From Nepenthes gracilis (lineage: Eukaryota; Streptophyta; Magnoliopsida; Caryophyllales; Nepenthaceae), in assembly GCA_033239525.1 (NCBI GenBank), contig BSYO01000025.1:2452001-2516000 (forward strand): a stretch of 64,000 bases of DNA, written 5' to 3'. A model generated the notes under the pieces. It did no database searches. It was not told the origin of the DNA and saw nothing but the letters and a program-made list of their open reading frames with translations. Below are positions 23,738 through 35,779 of this stretch, in pieces. The position numbers were made by a program, and so were the translations under genes. Position 1 is the stretch's first letter, and each line of letters begins with the position of its first letter.

Positions 23738-24424
23738 TATGTTATTAACAATAGTAATATTTCCTATGATTATAATATTTGATGATAGATAAATATTTAC
23801 AATCACCATCTATTGGCCGTTAATATAGTTTATTATTTAGCAATGGGCTAAGGTTGCTGTTGGTCACAATTGATAGGCCAGGGTCAAGGGGTATTAGTTG
23901 ACAAATGATAGTGAAGGTCAGAGGTTGTAATGATTGGTGACAGGCAATAGGGTCAAAATGTTGATGCCTAGTGATCAATTGTGGCAGCTCAAGATGTTAC
24001 TAGTTTGTTGATGATCATAGGTAACATTTGTGTTATATGCTGATCGATAGTAGTAGGTTGAGGTACTGAAACCCCGAGATCACTGATGGGTGAGGGTACC
24101 ATGACTCGAGATTGCTATAATCTTCGGGTAAAAACCTTTAATATTGGATATCGGTAGCCAATAATGAGCCGTGGTTAATTCTAATAAAATGCCTTCCATT
24201 TTAAAATTGAGATGTAATTTTTAAAAATTTGAGTTTAATATTCTATTAAATAGAAAAATATTTTTCATTAGTCTTTATACGTTTTAAATATAAAATAATA
24301 TAAAAAACAATTTCAAAGTATTGCAAATACTAAAAGAAAAAGAAAAATGTTTGCTTAATAAATTATTTATCCACAAATGAATAGATAATAATCAAATATT
24401 CACTATGTTTCACATTTAGGTTTG
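23738..24424. other. Intergenic, unassigned
   Basis: A GT-rich stretch with repeated TTGATGATC/TGATAGGCCA-like words, then A/T-rich DNA. Nothing recognised. Confidence 0.5.
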
Positions 24425-24429
24425 AACCT

Positions 24430-25581
24430 TGATGCGTACCTGGATCCGATTTCGAACAGATTCGGATTCTTCTGGATGGTTTGAACCGGCTCCGTTCACC
24501 GAGTACGAATCCTGCACACCACTAAAACGAACAAGAGGTCAGCGTTAACGGCAGGATGTAATCCCACCGAAAACACTCCGACGCTCAAGTCAGTAAAACA
24601 GTCTTCAATGGAAGGAATTGAAAGTAGAGAGAGCAATGGGAGTGGGGAAGAGAGTGTTTTGTTTCAGATGTCAGAGAGGCATAAGACCTTTCTCGTATCT
24701 GGATGGTGGGAAGGCAAAGAACGGTTGGAGAGACCCGTTCGTTGCCTTAGAGTTTGACTGTTTTTTGAGAGTTTTGGCTGCAGAGAGCAAGAGCCTGTTT
24801 CTCAGAGCACTTAGGGTTTTTTTTTAGCTAATGCAGCGTACCTAGAATATGGATTCTAGGGTTTATTTATGGCTGGGAGAGTGATCATCCTTCTTTGGAA
24901 GGCGTGATCCTTCCTGTCTCCACCTTGGCTGGCTTGCCTTCTGGAGCAGATGTCAGTTGCTAAGGTGGGCGTGATCCTTTCCTTCTGAGGAGGCCAACCG
25001 CTTTCCAAACTAACGTCCTTCCTTTTCAGTACATAGCCGTTGGGTTACCTTGGCGGGCAAGGAATCAGGAAGATCTGGCGCCTTCCTTATTTGAAGGGCG
25101 CCAATCTTGTCAATATCCTTTCTGGTGTAAATTGAGATCGTGGAATATCCTTGGAGGATCGTGGTTGGCCATCTGATGAGTGGTGGGCCCAAACGGAGCA
25201 GGCCCACTACTGTAGAAAGGCATTATTTGGGCCCAATGCATAAGGCGCGGACGGTCAACGTCTGAGTTGACCGTCAGCGTGTTGGCCGCCTTTGTGGAGA
25301 ACGAAGGGAGAGTGGCTGGCGATCGACTGATGGGCTGTGGGCCAGAATGGAATAGTCCCATCACTGTAGCAAAGCCTCTGAAGGCCCAATCAGGCTGGTC
25401 AACGTCGAGTTGACCGTTTGTGAGTAAGTTGGCCGTCAAGACGGTCAACGCTAGCGTTGACCGTCTTGAGCTTTCCAGTTCCTGGGCCCGTCTCCTTACT
25501 GGGCCGCAAAAAATGTTGACTGGCCTTCTTGGGCTTCTGTTGACCTTTCTTTGGGCCAGCCCATTACTGGTGTACCCATCA
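24430..25581 (-). mobile_element. Solo LTR with perfect 5-bp target duplication
   Basis: 1152 bp, minus strand, starting TGATGGGTACACC and ending GGTACGCATCA. AACCT flanks it on both sides (24425-24429 and 25582-25586). It is the same family as 19805-20988. A TATA-like CATAAATAAACC lies on the minus strand near 24862. No PBS or polypurine tract adjoins it. The open frame at 24618-24827 is LTR sequence, not a gene. Confidence 0.88.
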
Positions 25582-25586
25582 AACCT

Positions 25587-26477
25587 GTTGGGTCTAGCCT
25601 AAATAAAGATGATCCAACCCAACCTCAATCAGAGTTAATCATCTCGTCAAAAAACTAATTTGGGAGACAACCTCATCAAAGGTATAGTCAAGTGGTTCAG
25701 TTGCTAGGTAACTAGAAATACAAAAGATTGAGATAATTAATGACTTGGTAAAATAATAAATAAAACGTCTAATATTAACAAATAGTTACGTATAACCAAA
25801 AAATGATCATATACATTGAATTAAATTGTAAGGGCAAAATGTGTAAAGTTTTAATTGTCAGACGATTACAAAACTAGTGTGAGTAATAGTTATATAATAA
25901 ATACAACTATTGAAAATTGAAGCAACACAATATTTCAGAAAACAATCACACTGATTTCAGATAAAAATGTCAATTGGCGCTCAAAATGTAAATATAGACC
26001 CATAGTCAAGAGTGGGAGGATATCGAATAATCAGATAATATCACAATTTGATGATTATATATTCAGGCAACCAATTGCCAATAGCGAGTATAAAGAAAAT
26101 ATCATATTATAGCCATCCATCTCATTTTCATCCCAATTCCTTTTATCTTTCATATCTTTATATTTTTTCTGAAAAAAATTATAAATTTGAGTGTGAGAGG
26201 ATATTTTTTCTCAAAAAAAATTCCATACACCTCTTATCTTTCGTTAAATTATTGTAATGTGTAAAATCAAGATTTGTAGTTATGAAAACTAGACCTACAT
26301 TCTTTTGAATCAATTGAATGTTTTATTCGACTCTTTAATTTATATAGTAAACCAAATCTTATATATGCATAGTGGGATCACTTTTAAGTTCCCAGTAGCT
26401 TCTATCATGTCATTTATTAGATTAATTTTAATTCAATATTTAACATTTAATATACTAAAATAAAATAATATATAAAC
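25587..26477. other. AT-rich intergenic DNA
   Basis: No gene or element recognised between the solo LTR and the full-length gypsy element. Confidence 0.5.
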
Positions 26478-26482
26478 ATTTT

Positions 26483-27431
26483 TTATGGGAAGGCAGAAAT
26501 GGGCCGGTCCAACACAATGGCCCACGGACTATCAGCAGACCCAGAGGGTGATCGTCCCACAGGTCTAGGAAGCGATCAACACTTACGTTGACTGAAACTG
26601 TATCTCAGCCGGCCTAGGCGGCCCAAGTCAACCTTGGACCAATCAAGATGACCCACTATCCTCTTCCCATGCACTGAGATTACTTGCCTTAGCTAGCACG
26701 ACACCCAAAATGGAAACTCCGACTCAGCAGATCACCCCTAATGGTAATTCCAAATTAGTGGATTTCTCATAATGGCAATTCTTATATCTGCCACGTCTAA
26801 TATTTCCTCGAAAAAAGAAGGGATCCTTTTGACTGATTTTGGTTGCCCTAATTAATGCCCACGATCCCTGCGCTAGGCTACCAAATCAGCACAGACAACT
26901 GATGACTAGTCTTAACACCCAAGCAAGGCTGAATTGGCCTAAAGGCTATAAATACCCTTGGAGACAAACTCCAAAGGGCACGCATAGACACGCAAATGCA
27001 TATGCCAATACTCAGGCTCGTACTCAAGAGCTCATAAAAGACAACTCTCTACTCGAAGAGCCTCTCAAGAACTCTTCCACAATTCTTAATCCCTCAACAT
27101 CAAAGCCGCTCCCTGTGGAGCGTAACACCTGCATAAATATGCTCCACGAGTGCAACCTTTGAGTTATACTCCAACCCCTATACCCTTACATCATCACATG
27201 TAATTCTCATCCCTTCATCTTCCTATTTATTTGAGGAAGATTATTAATTTAAATATTAGAAAATAAATCGGAGAGTAAGTTTTGTCAATTTTTTGACATC
27301 TTATTCATTCATTGTGTTGCATGGGACCCAAATTATCAGAGACGGAGATCGGACCCGCCTGAGTTTGACCCGACTGAGGAAGATTAGGAGGCTCTTTAAT
27401 CTGTACATTAATCTAAATCCAAGACGCATCA
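26483..27431 (+). repeat. 5' LTR of the full-length gypsy element
   Basis: Starts TTATGGGAAGGCAGAAATGG, aligned without gaps to TGATAGTACGACAGAAATGG of the 3' LTR, so the first dinucleotide has mutated from TG. Ends CCAAGACGCATCA. TATAAATA at 26947-26954. A degenerate PBS, TTGATACCATTTGTGGG, follows at 27432. Confidence 0.9.
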
Positions 27432-27491
27432 TTGATACCATTTGTGGGAAGGCAAACGAAAAGCCCAACCACCTTTCACACCAAAGCAAAC

Positions 27492-28860
27492 ATGGTCAAT
27501 GCTAGACCCTATACTAATGCTCCGGCTAAAGACGTCATCCCCATGGTGACGAACCCTTTATGGGTAGCCATGTAGAGGATCGACCGGCACCTTTCATGCA
27601 GGTGCTCGTCGACCGGGTGGATAACATATCCCAAATGCTCCAAGCCCTTTGCGCGCACCAGTATAGGCCGGGGGCTCCTTCCTCCACCACCTGCACTTCA
27701 ACATTAAAGCAAAAGAGCTAGAGGAAGAAGCACCCGGCTAGAAAGGTACGATGCCAGGACGATCTCAAAGCCCGAGTAGCTTCAAGCAACGGGGCCTGAT
27801 CATCTTGAAGGGTCGACTTGATCATAGGAGACTAGACGAGAGCTTAGAGTGGCGAAATCCTCATTACTTCGGCAACGAGCAGAGGCCCCTTGCCCGAGAG
27901 AGAGCCTCGTATAACGTTTAGCCGACAAGTAATAGCAGCCAACTGGCCTCGCATCGCTCACTGAACCACTCAGAATTGATGACCTATGTCAATGTGAAGA
28001 GGGCTGCAGTCTCCCATTGTATGGAGGAACGAGTGGAAAAGATATGGCAGCATGTATTCAAGGGAGACGCTAGCGGATGCTCTGCGGATCTGAGGCGATC
28101 ACACATTCACGATGGAGATTCGAATATAGCCACTCCCTCAAAAGTTTAAGATGCCAGCCCTGGAACCTTATGACAAAAGTACTGATTTAATGGACCACTT
28201 AGACCACTTTCACACCCTGTTGAGCTTCTAGGGTCTCGGCGAGGTTGTTTTGTGCCTGTGCTTTCCACTGACTCTTAAGGGAGACGCCCGGATTTGGTTT
28301 TATCGCCCGCAATGAAATTCAATCTGGACGTTCCAGGAGCTTGCCGATAGCTTCCTAACTTAGTTCGCCTCCAATTGAAGGGAGGAAAGGCAACCTTGGT
28401 ACCTCGTCGGTACCAATCAGGGGCCTAATGAAAGTCTAAGGAATTTCTTGGCCTGGTTCACCACTGAAGCCCACCTGATACGCCAACGAACTGACGAGGT
28501 AAAGCTGAACACCCTCATATCGACTCTGGAGTTTGGTGAGTTTTTCAAACATCTAGCCCACAAGGACTCTCAAACTTTTTGTGAAGTTGAAGCCAACGCT
28601 CACGCTTACCTGGCCGCCAAAGAGGTCAACGAGGCTAAGCATCCAGAGCTCAGGGACCACCTCCAACAGGGACTGCCAAATGGAAGAAAGAGAATGGAGA
28701 TTACTTCAACTCCTGAGATCCAAGGAAGCAACCCAGGGTGGAGCCAGGAGCTCGAAGTCGGTCAAGAACCCGAATGGAGGAGATCAGAAGACATATTGTC
28801 ACTACTATCAATCTCTGAGTCATAGTACAGTAGCCTACCAGACTTTGCAGAAAGATTGAG
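27492..28860 (+). pseudogene. gag pseudogene
   Basis: Starts at ATG 27492 (MVNARPYTNAP), the same start as in the other two elements. The capsid-like core can be traced through frameshifts. It is open at 28448-28825 with FLAWFTTEAHLIRQRTDEVK, followed by LNTLISTLEFGEFFKHL and AHAYLAAKEVNEAK. The zinc-knuckle region near 28795-28850 reads CHYYQSLSHST and has lost the later Cys. Many stops occur between 27560 and 28440. Confidence 0.8.
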
Positions 28861-28984
28861 GAGCTTATCCAGAGGGGGCACCTCACCAAGTTCTTATGAA
28901 ACCCGAAGCAGGTGCCTGGCGGAGCAGGCAAAGAAAGGACGAAGCAGCAACAACCGAGGAACTGAGTCGCGGTCGGAGTAGTCA

Positions 28985-29676
28985 ACATGGTGGTGGTCAG
29001 GCCTTCTAAGGACCACCCCTCGGAGCACTTCAGGACCGCCTCAAAGAAATCGATGGTAGAAGTTATGGATGATATCATTAATTTTAGCAAAGAAGATATA
29101 TCACACGTAATGACTCCCCACTCCGACCCTCTGGTTGTATTCACACTCATTTTAGATGGTACGATTGATTACCAATTGAAACGAATCTTTATCGATAATA
29201 AAAGTTTATGTGATTTGCTTTACCTAGATGTCTATTTTAAGTTGGATCTAAAAAAGAGTCAATTGAAACTGACTGAAGGACCCCTCTACAGGTTGGACAA
29301 TGAGCCGGTGTTTGTCCCAAGAACCATTTAGCTGGAAGTCACCCCAAAAATGTACCCTAGGACGGCGTGCCGCATGCTAACGTTCCTAGTGGTTGACCAT
29401 CCTTCTGTTTATAACACCATCTTAGGCTGGCCTTGCCTAACCACGTTCGAGGTCATAACATCAATCACGTACTTAAAGATGAAGTTCTTTATGGCCTACA
29501 ACACTGGAGAAGTTCTGGGCGACCAAACTACCTGTCCTAGGTCACCTAAGCCACTCTCGGACCCACTGATAGATGACTTTAATCACAGAGACGGAATGAC
29601 TTTACAGCAGGCTCAGGCTGGTGAGACAATGGACTACATTCCCCTAGACCTCAATCATCCAGAGAGGTGCATATAG
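28985..29676 (+). pseudogene. Aspartic protease pseudogene
   Basis: Two open pieces, 28987-29331 and 29350-29676, split by a TAG and a frame change. The active-site region reads RIFIDNKSLCDLLYLD where Tat proteases have VDNGSS, so the catalytic Asp is present but the Gly is replaced by Lys. The later LTFLVVDHPSVYNTILGWP is the typical second half of the fold. Confidence 0.8.
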
Positions 29677-29679
29677 ATA

Positions 29680-30450
29680 GTGGGCTCACTTGCTGGAACT
29701 TTGTGCGACCAGCTAATTATTTTCCTTTGATAGAACTTCGATGTCTTCACATGAACCCGCACTTACATGTGAGGGATTTTGACCTAGGTAATAGTCCACA
29801 AGTTTGGTCTCAATCTAGGTCACAGGCCCGTCAAGTAAAAGTGGAGAAACCACTCCATCGAAAAGTTTATTACCATTCAGAAGGAGGAGAAGAGCTGCTT
29901 GATGTATTCGGATTGGCTCTCCAACATGGTCATTGTCAAAAAGAGCAATGGAAAGTGGCGGATGTACGTCGAATTCACCAATAAAAACAACGCATGCTCG
30001 AAGGACAACTTCCTGTTACCTAAGATCAATCTACTGGTGGACACCACCTTTGGGCACGAATTGCTCAGTTCCATGGACGCATACTTAGACTACAATCAGA
30101 TCTGGAAGAGTCTCGAGTACGATGAGCATACTTCTTTCATGATAGATCAGGAGACGTACTGCTATAATGTTATACCATTTGAGCTGAAGAACACGGATGC
30201 CACGTACCAATAGCTTGTGAATAAAATGTTTGAGGCTGAGATTGGTCGAAATATGAAGGTATACGTAGATGACATGTTTGTTAAAAGTAAAGCCACCGAT
30301 GACCATATCCGTGACCTCAATGAGGCCTCCGTGGTGCTCAGGGTGCACCGGATGAGGTTGAACCCGGCCACGTGCGTTTTTGGAGTATCCACTAAAAAAT
30401 TCTTGGATTTCATCATTTCTCGATGGGTGGATAGAGGCAAACCTTAAAAA
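29680..30450 (+). pseudogene. Reverse transcriptase pseudogene
   Basis: Recognisable blocks: KKSNGKWRMYVEFTN (about 29938), LSSMDAYLDYNQ (about 30063), HTSFMIDQETYCYNVIPFEL (about 30127), catalytic YVDD at 30262-30273 followed by MFVKSK, and a C-terminal CVFGVSTKKFLDFIIS. There is a TAG at 30210-30212 and several frame changes upstream. Confidence 0.88.
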
Positions 30451-30479
30451 TATGAGCGCGCCGCGGATTGTGAAGGACC

Positions 30480-31060
30480 TTCAGAGGCTGACCAGAAGAC
30501 TTGCAGCACTCTCCCGCTTCCTGGCAAAATCCGAGGACAAATACCTCCCCCTTTTCAAGGTCTTAAGAGGGATAAAGATGAATGACTTCCAATGGATGGC
30601 TGACTGCCAGGCCGCCTTTGAAGAGCTAAAGAAGCACCTTGCCAGCCCCCTTCTCCTGATGTTGCCAAAAGAAGGCGAGCGGTGCCTTTATTTAGCAATT
30701 TTAGAGGTGGCACTAAATTCAATTTTGATCAAGTAGCAATTTGATGTATAACGGTCGGTCTACTACATCAGTAAGATTTTGACAGGCGCCGTGACTAGTT
30801 ACATGTATGCCAAAAAATTACACTGGCACTCTTTTATTCAGCAAAAAAATTACGGCCCTACTTCCAAGCACATAAAATAGTTATCCTTACCGACCAACCC
30901 TTGAAGGGAATCCTACAGAGGCCCGAAATGTGAGGACAACTAGTCAAATGGGCTATCGAATTGGGCGAGTTTGACGTAGAATTCAAGTGAAGGCTGGCTG
31001 TAAAAGGGACAGGTCCTGAGGGACTTCATTGTCGAGACTGCGACTTTGATTCCGAACACC
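30480..31060 (+). pseudogene. RNase H pseudogene (gypsy type, first RNase H)
   Basis: LTRRLAALSRFLAKSEDKYL opens the connection region, followed by AAFEELKKHLASPLLL and LYLAILEVALNSILIK, then a TAG. The rest (VYYISKILTG near 30760) is in pieces. Confidence 0.75.
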
Positions 31061-31079
31061 AATGGTCCCAATGAAGCCG

Positions 31080-31500
31080 ATTGCCAACCAAAGGCGCCAA
31101 TCTGGACCTTCCATGTAGACAGGCCCTCGACGCATACCGACAGTGGTGCCGAGGTGATCCTGAGGACCTCCGATCGATTGGAAACGAGGTACTCATTGAA
31201 GCTCTGATTTTCGACTACCAACAACAATGTCGAATACGAGGTCCTACTTGTTGGGTTGCGACTGGCAAAGGAATGCTCAGTGAGACGCATGACCGTCTAT
31301 AGCGACTAAGAGCTGATCATCAACCAAGTTCATGGAAATGTCCAGGTGTCGAGCCCATTGGTTGCAAAATACCTTGCTAGAGTTAGAAGCATAGTCTAAA
31401 AGTTTGACAAGGTCAAGATGGTGCATATTTCGAGGGCGGACAATTGGAAGGCAGACCAACTAGCGATGTCCGCCGTGGCCAAAAGTCCAAAACAATACTC
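31080..31500 (+). pseudogene. Second RNase H (Tat-type) pseudogene
   Basis: A second, archaeal-like RNase H follows the first one, a hallmark of Tat elements. Seen in pieces of more than one frame: WTFHVDRPSTHT (31107), FSTTNNNVEYEVLLVGLRLA (31209), MTVYSD (31287) and ISRADNWKADQLA (31428). The four acidic positions expected of the fold (D in HVDR, E in VEYE, D in YSD, D in ADQLA) are all still present, although stop codons interrupt the frame. Confidence 0.75.
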
Positions 31501-31555
31501 GAGAGACATGTAAGAGGTCTTGACCTTTCTAAGTATAGAAAACTCTGAGCAATAA

Positions 31556-32830
31556 GTGCTACAAGTCTCTGACAACGAAAGTTGGATGTCATCCTACTGG
31601 AAATATATCATGGACGATACCCTACTAGAAAATTGGGATGACACTAAACGTGTAAAGAAGATGGTCGACTGGTATACCATCCTAGATCAAAGGTTGTACC
31701 ATCGAGGATACTCCAACCTGTACTTGCGATGTTTCACACCGAAAGAAGCCGACTACGCATTAAGCAAGGTGCATCTTGGCATCTGTGGGTCACGTATTGG
31801 GGGCAAGAACCTTACCTTCAATATAATACGTCAAGGCTACTATTAGCCAACAATGAAGAAAGACGCCATGGATTTTATAAGGAAGTGTGAGAATTGCTAG
31901 ATCCATGACAACATGCCCCATCAACCACCCATGGAGCTGTGGACTTTTTAGGCTTTTTGGTCATTTGTGCAATGGGGGCTCAATATACTCGGCCCCTTCC
32001 CCATCATGTCTAGGCAGAAGAAGTTTGTCATAGTGGGCATCAATTATTTTACGAGGTGGGTCGAAACCTCCCTATTGGCTCAGATCATCGAGTAAAATGT
32101 CACAGAGTTTGTCCTACAGAATATCATTTGAAGATTTAGGATTCTCGAGGTAATCATGACCGATGACGGAACCTAATTTACCGATAAGCGCTTCACCAAA
32201 TATTATCCAAATTTGAGCATCCGGTTGGTCCACACCTTAAATGCCTATCTACAAGCAAATGGGTAGGTGGAGGTTACCAATCGGGCCCTATTGTACGAGC
32301 TGAAGATCAAACTAGAAGATGTGAGGGGCTCCTGAGTAAATGAGCTACCTTTCATGTTATGGTCATACTAGACGACACCGAAGGAGCCAACACATGAGAA
32401 GCCCTTTTGTCTGTGTAATAGAAATAAGGCTGTCATTTCGGTTGAGATCGGACTGCCCAGTCTTCGAATCAAGGGTTTTGATTCGATCAACAACTCCCGA
32501 CGACTTAGAGAGCATTTCGACCTACTCAAAGAAGCACGAGACGTGGCCAAGATGTGCACAACTTCCTATCAACAGCAAATTGCCCAATACTACAACCAAA
32601 GAGTAAAGGCTCGCCAATTCGAGGTAGGGGATCTAGTCCTACGACATATAGAGGCCATGAGTAACAATGCTAACAGGAACAAGTTCTTCATGAACTAGGA
32701 AGGCCTCTTTCTTCATCTCGGCCATCTTGTTGAATGGTGCATACAAGCTTCGCCCACAAAGCGGTAAATTGGTCTTAAGGACGTGGAATGTCGTCCACTT
32801 CAAGAAGTATTACCAGTAATATCGTACTAA
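31556..32830 (+). pseudogene. Integrase pseudogene
   Basis: Open start 31556-31846 with the zinc-binding half (VHLGICGSRIGG; then KCENC near 31885). The core contains NILGPFP, GINYFTRW where the usual catalytic Asp is Asn, MTDDGT with the second Asp, and VEVTNRAL with the Glu. The C-terminal part is recognisable as QQQIAQYYNQRVKARQFEVG and DLVLRHIE. Four or more in-frame stops. Confidence 0.85.
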
Positions 32831-33065
32831 ACCTAGGTAGGTCTAGCAAACATTACTGAACATGCTTGTAAAAGTGTGTCACATTAATGAAATAGTTTGT
32901 TTACTTGTTCATTAATTGTTAATTGTTATTAATTGTTTGCCTGCCCATATTAATGCGTACATGATATTGTATAAGTTCAAGTGACCTACATTGCCCCTAA
33001 GTTGGGCAAATTTTCATTCACCCATTACAAAACTTTGGCCCCGCACTGAGGGGCCTACACATAGT

Positions 33066-33237
33066 CGAATTTGAACCTCGGTTTTACACCGAGCGATCCA
33101 CACGGGATCGAATTTGAAACTTGATCTAACACCGAGCGGCCCATATGCGGTCGAATTTAAACCTCAATCCCACACGGAGCAGCCCACACGTGGTCAAATT
33201 TGAACTTCGGTCTAATACCGAGCGGCTTATACGTGGT
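33066..33237 (+). repeat. 43-bp tandem repeat, four units, downstream of pol
   Basis: Four units start CGAATTTGAA, CGAATTTGAA, CGAATTTAAA and CAAATTTGAA at 43-bp spacing; each includes an ACACCGAGCGGCCCACA-like block. They lie between integrase and the antisense ORF. Confidence 0.88.
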
Positions 33238-33553
33238 GGAATACAAAAACCTTATGGGGTTTTTTAGCATGCATGCGGCGACTCCTCAGCAGGGATGAGT
33301 ACTGTCAGTCAATGATGGTCTGCGAGTTAGGATGCGATGTGTAAGAATGAAGTCCCATAGAGGACGATCTCAAGTGATTACATGCGGACGATCGCCCTGA
33401 CTTCTCCAAAGCCCGACCATGACAGCGATGACGCTTAGTTGGCAAACAATGGTACATTAAAAATAAAATCGCGTAGAAATATAAAAAAACTATGACAATG
33501 ATTGGAAAATTTTTCTTTGATTCATTACAAAGTTGGACTATACAAACATGCCA

Positions 33554-33554
<1 letters not shown>

Positions 33555-33584
<30 letters not shown>
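33555..33584. repeat. (AT)n microsatellite
   Basis: About fifteen AT units just beyond the 3' end of the antisense ORF. Confidence 0.95.
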
Positions 33585-33586
<2 letters not shown>

Positions 33587-33612
33587 AAAATAAAAGTAAA
33601 AAGAAGGTCACC

Positions 33613-35398
33613 CTATGGCTGGGAGCTCGTTGGAGGACGTGATGAGGGCTCCTCCTTGTCAGAAAAGTTAGATAGATCAAATTGGAGCCAGGCACCCCTA
33701 TTCTTAGGGTCAAAGAAGCCGACAAGAAAGGTAGGGTCAACGAGGGAAGCAATTTGTCAACATAGGTGAATGCTGTTCAAAAAATTTGGAGTTCAAAACC
33801 TAGGCCACCTCCTCCAGGTTAAACTGGGTCATCAGCTCTGCTCCCAGCCTAGCATTCTTGCTCTAGAGGTCTGTGAGATGCTACTTGACCACCTGCAAAG
33901 CATCCTAGGATCTCTGCAGCTCCTCCCTGACTTCGGATAGCTAACGTTGAAGGCTGGTGGCCCGATCCTGGCACTGTTGGACCTCGGAGGTGGCGGCATC
34001 AACCCAGCCCTGTATCTCCCCGACTAAACTTTGGTCGACCCGCATCTGGATCAGGGGGTGGACCTCTCTTTCTAGCCAGCAAATCCTAGATAAACTTTTG
34101 TGCAAGCATGTTATCAAAATGTGCACCATCTTATCATTCTATAAATAGAGAAAGAAAAGGAGATTAGGCTTAGCCGTGCCTAGTAAAGTGAAGGGTTCTC
34201 TGAAGCTTACCAAGATGTAAGGCAGTTTGGCAACTGCAGCTCTTAGGGCCACCCTGGATGAAGAAGCCAGAGTGGACACCTACTCCGGCCAAGGTCGATC
34301 TGACAGAGGAACCTCCAGACGAGACGCCTCCATGGTCACTGCCACCTCAATGTCGCTCTGTGGCTGGGTCTCCTCCGAGTGGATCACTCCAGGACCCTCT
34401 CTGGCTAACACGCAAGAAGCATCGGGCACTGTTTGCTCTATCAAAATAGCAAGGACCTCTTGCTAGGCTGCCTACTGGGCCTAGATCGGCACGCAAATGG
34501 GCTTAGTCAGCCCTCACCCTCAGATTCACCCAATGCCCCTGCAAGAAGAGCAGGGGGCTCTCCAACCGCAACAGCTCAAAACCCTCCTCTGTGGTGCCAA
34601 CGTCAGAGGATGTGATGGGGTCCAGTCCCCTAGAATGTTTGCCTAGGCCCTGCATTTGCTCTACCATTGGCAGGTCCTGGGCTACGAAAGAAGAAGATCC
34701 CTGAGATGCACTCTTAGAAGGATCCCTGATATGCAGAGTCCCAGCCTTCCTTTTGGGTTGGGCGGGCGACAGAGCGGTGGCCCCTATACCCCCCAATGGA
34801 GACTCCTACTGGGCCAGCGTAAGCAGCTCAGCAGATGGAAGACGCTCCTTCTTGTTGAAAAAGTTGGTATTCACTTTGACTAACTCCATCAACTTAACAA
34901 ACTTCACCTCCTCGGGCAAAGCCTTGCCGGTGAAGGAAGCAGGCACGTTGCCCCAGTCATTCAAGAGGGCCTAGTTAGAGGAGATGTTGATGAAGAAGAA
35001 CAAGTATTTTAGTTCTTCATAGAATCGGGGATCACCCGACTTATATACAAGTCCCTAGGAGACGGCAAAATCCAATCCCCACTCTAGCAGAATCAAAAGA
35101 TTTCCTTCATGGCCATTGCGTTCAGTGTCCTCCCATGGTGGTGAAGAAACACGCAAAGGGAGCACAAATACCTCAAGGCATTGGCATGGAATCTCGCAAT
35201 TGGAACTCCCAAGGCCACCAAGATTTCGTGCAACTCCCCCGGGAGGGGGAAACAAAGACCACTCCTCAAGTGGGCCTCGTAAATGGTGATGGACTCATTC
35301 GAAGGAGAATAGGCCCTGTTGTACTCCCCTGGCACAACTAACGAAATCATGCTTGGGATATTATATTATATATATAAGGCCTCAATATTGGCAGCCAT
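33613..35398 (-). pseudogene. Antisense ORF of the Tat-type element (broken)
   Basis: Reads against gag-pol. It starts at ATG 35398-35396 (MAANIEALY), with one early TAA, then the open piece 35093-35350 with IYEAHLRSGLCFPLPGELHE and ALGVPIARFHANALRYL. That pattern matches the domain annotated in plants as a putative gypsy-type transposon protein (Transposase_28). It continues in pieces (GLVYKSGDPRFYEELKYLFF near 35045-34985; ALPEEVKFVKLMELVK near 34925; 34503-34796; a coiled-coil-like piece with EVQQCQDRATSLQR near 33945) to a stop at 33613. Total about 590 codons. Function of such ORFs is not established. The second element ends in a related ORF (63546-64000). Confidence 0.7.
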
Positions 35399-35779
35399 AA
35401 GTCTTGAACAAATTGACCAACGCCGAGAGCCATGGAGACACAAAGAAATCGAAGGAGAAAGACCTGACTCGAGAAGAAAAAGGATGGGAAAAAATAACAA
35501 AGAGGCATCATTTTATAGAGGCCGTCGTTTGAAATTCGAAACGGTGCATCGAAAAAGCACGCACACGATAACCTATATATGTGCCAGCACCAGAAGAGTC
35601 AAGGCGCATTAGTTGTTCGACGCCATTAATAATAACTTGTCACTGCACGAACGGCAGACACTTGGCAGGACAGGACAGGCAAGATGTCAAAGCAGCATAA
35701 CCTCTCATGCCACTACGCCTCACTTCTCAAGGACAGCAAACTAGTGGCGAGATGATGTGATGAGCCCAAAATCGGACTG

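Noticed and set aside
19805..25581. A single minus-strand element with LTRs 19805-20988 and 24430-25581
   Set aside because: The right LTR has its own AACCT target duplication on both sides, and a PBS with a different LTR lies in between at 22751-23732.
33525..33752. Minus-strand ORF with a Tyr-Ile repeat
   Set aside because: The frame runs through the (AT)n microsatellite and beyond the stop of the antisense ORF; a low-complexity artefact.
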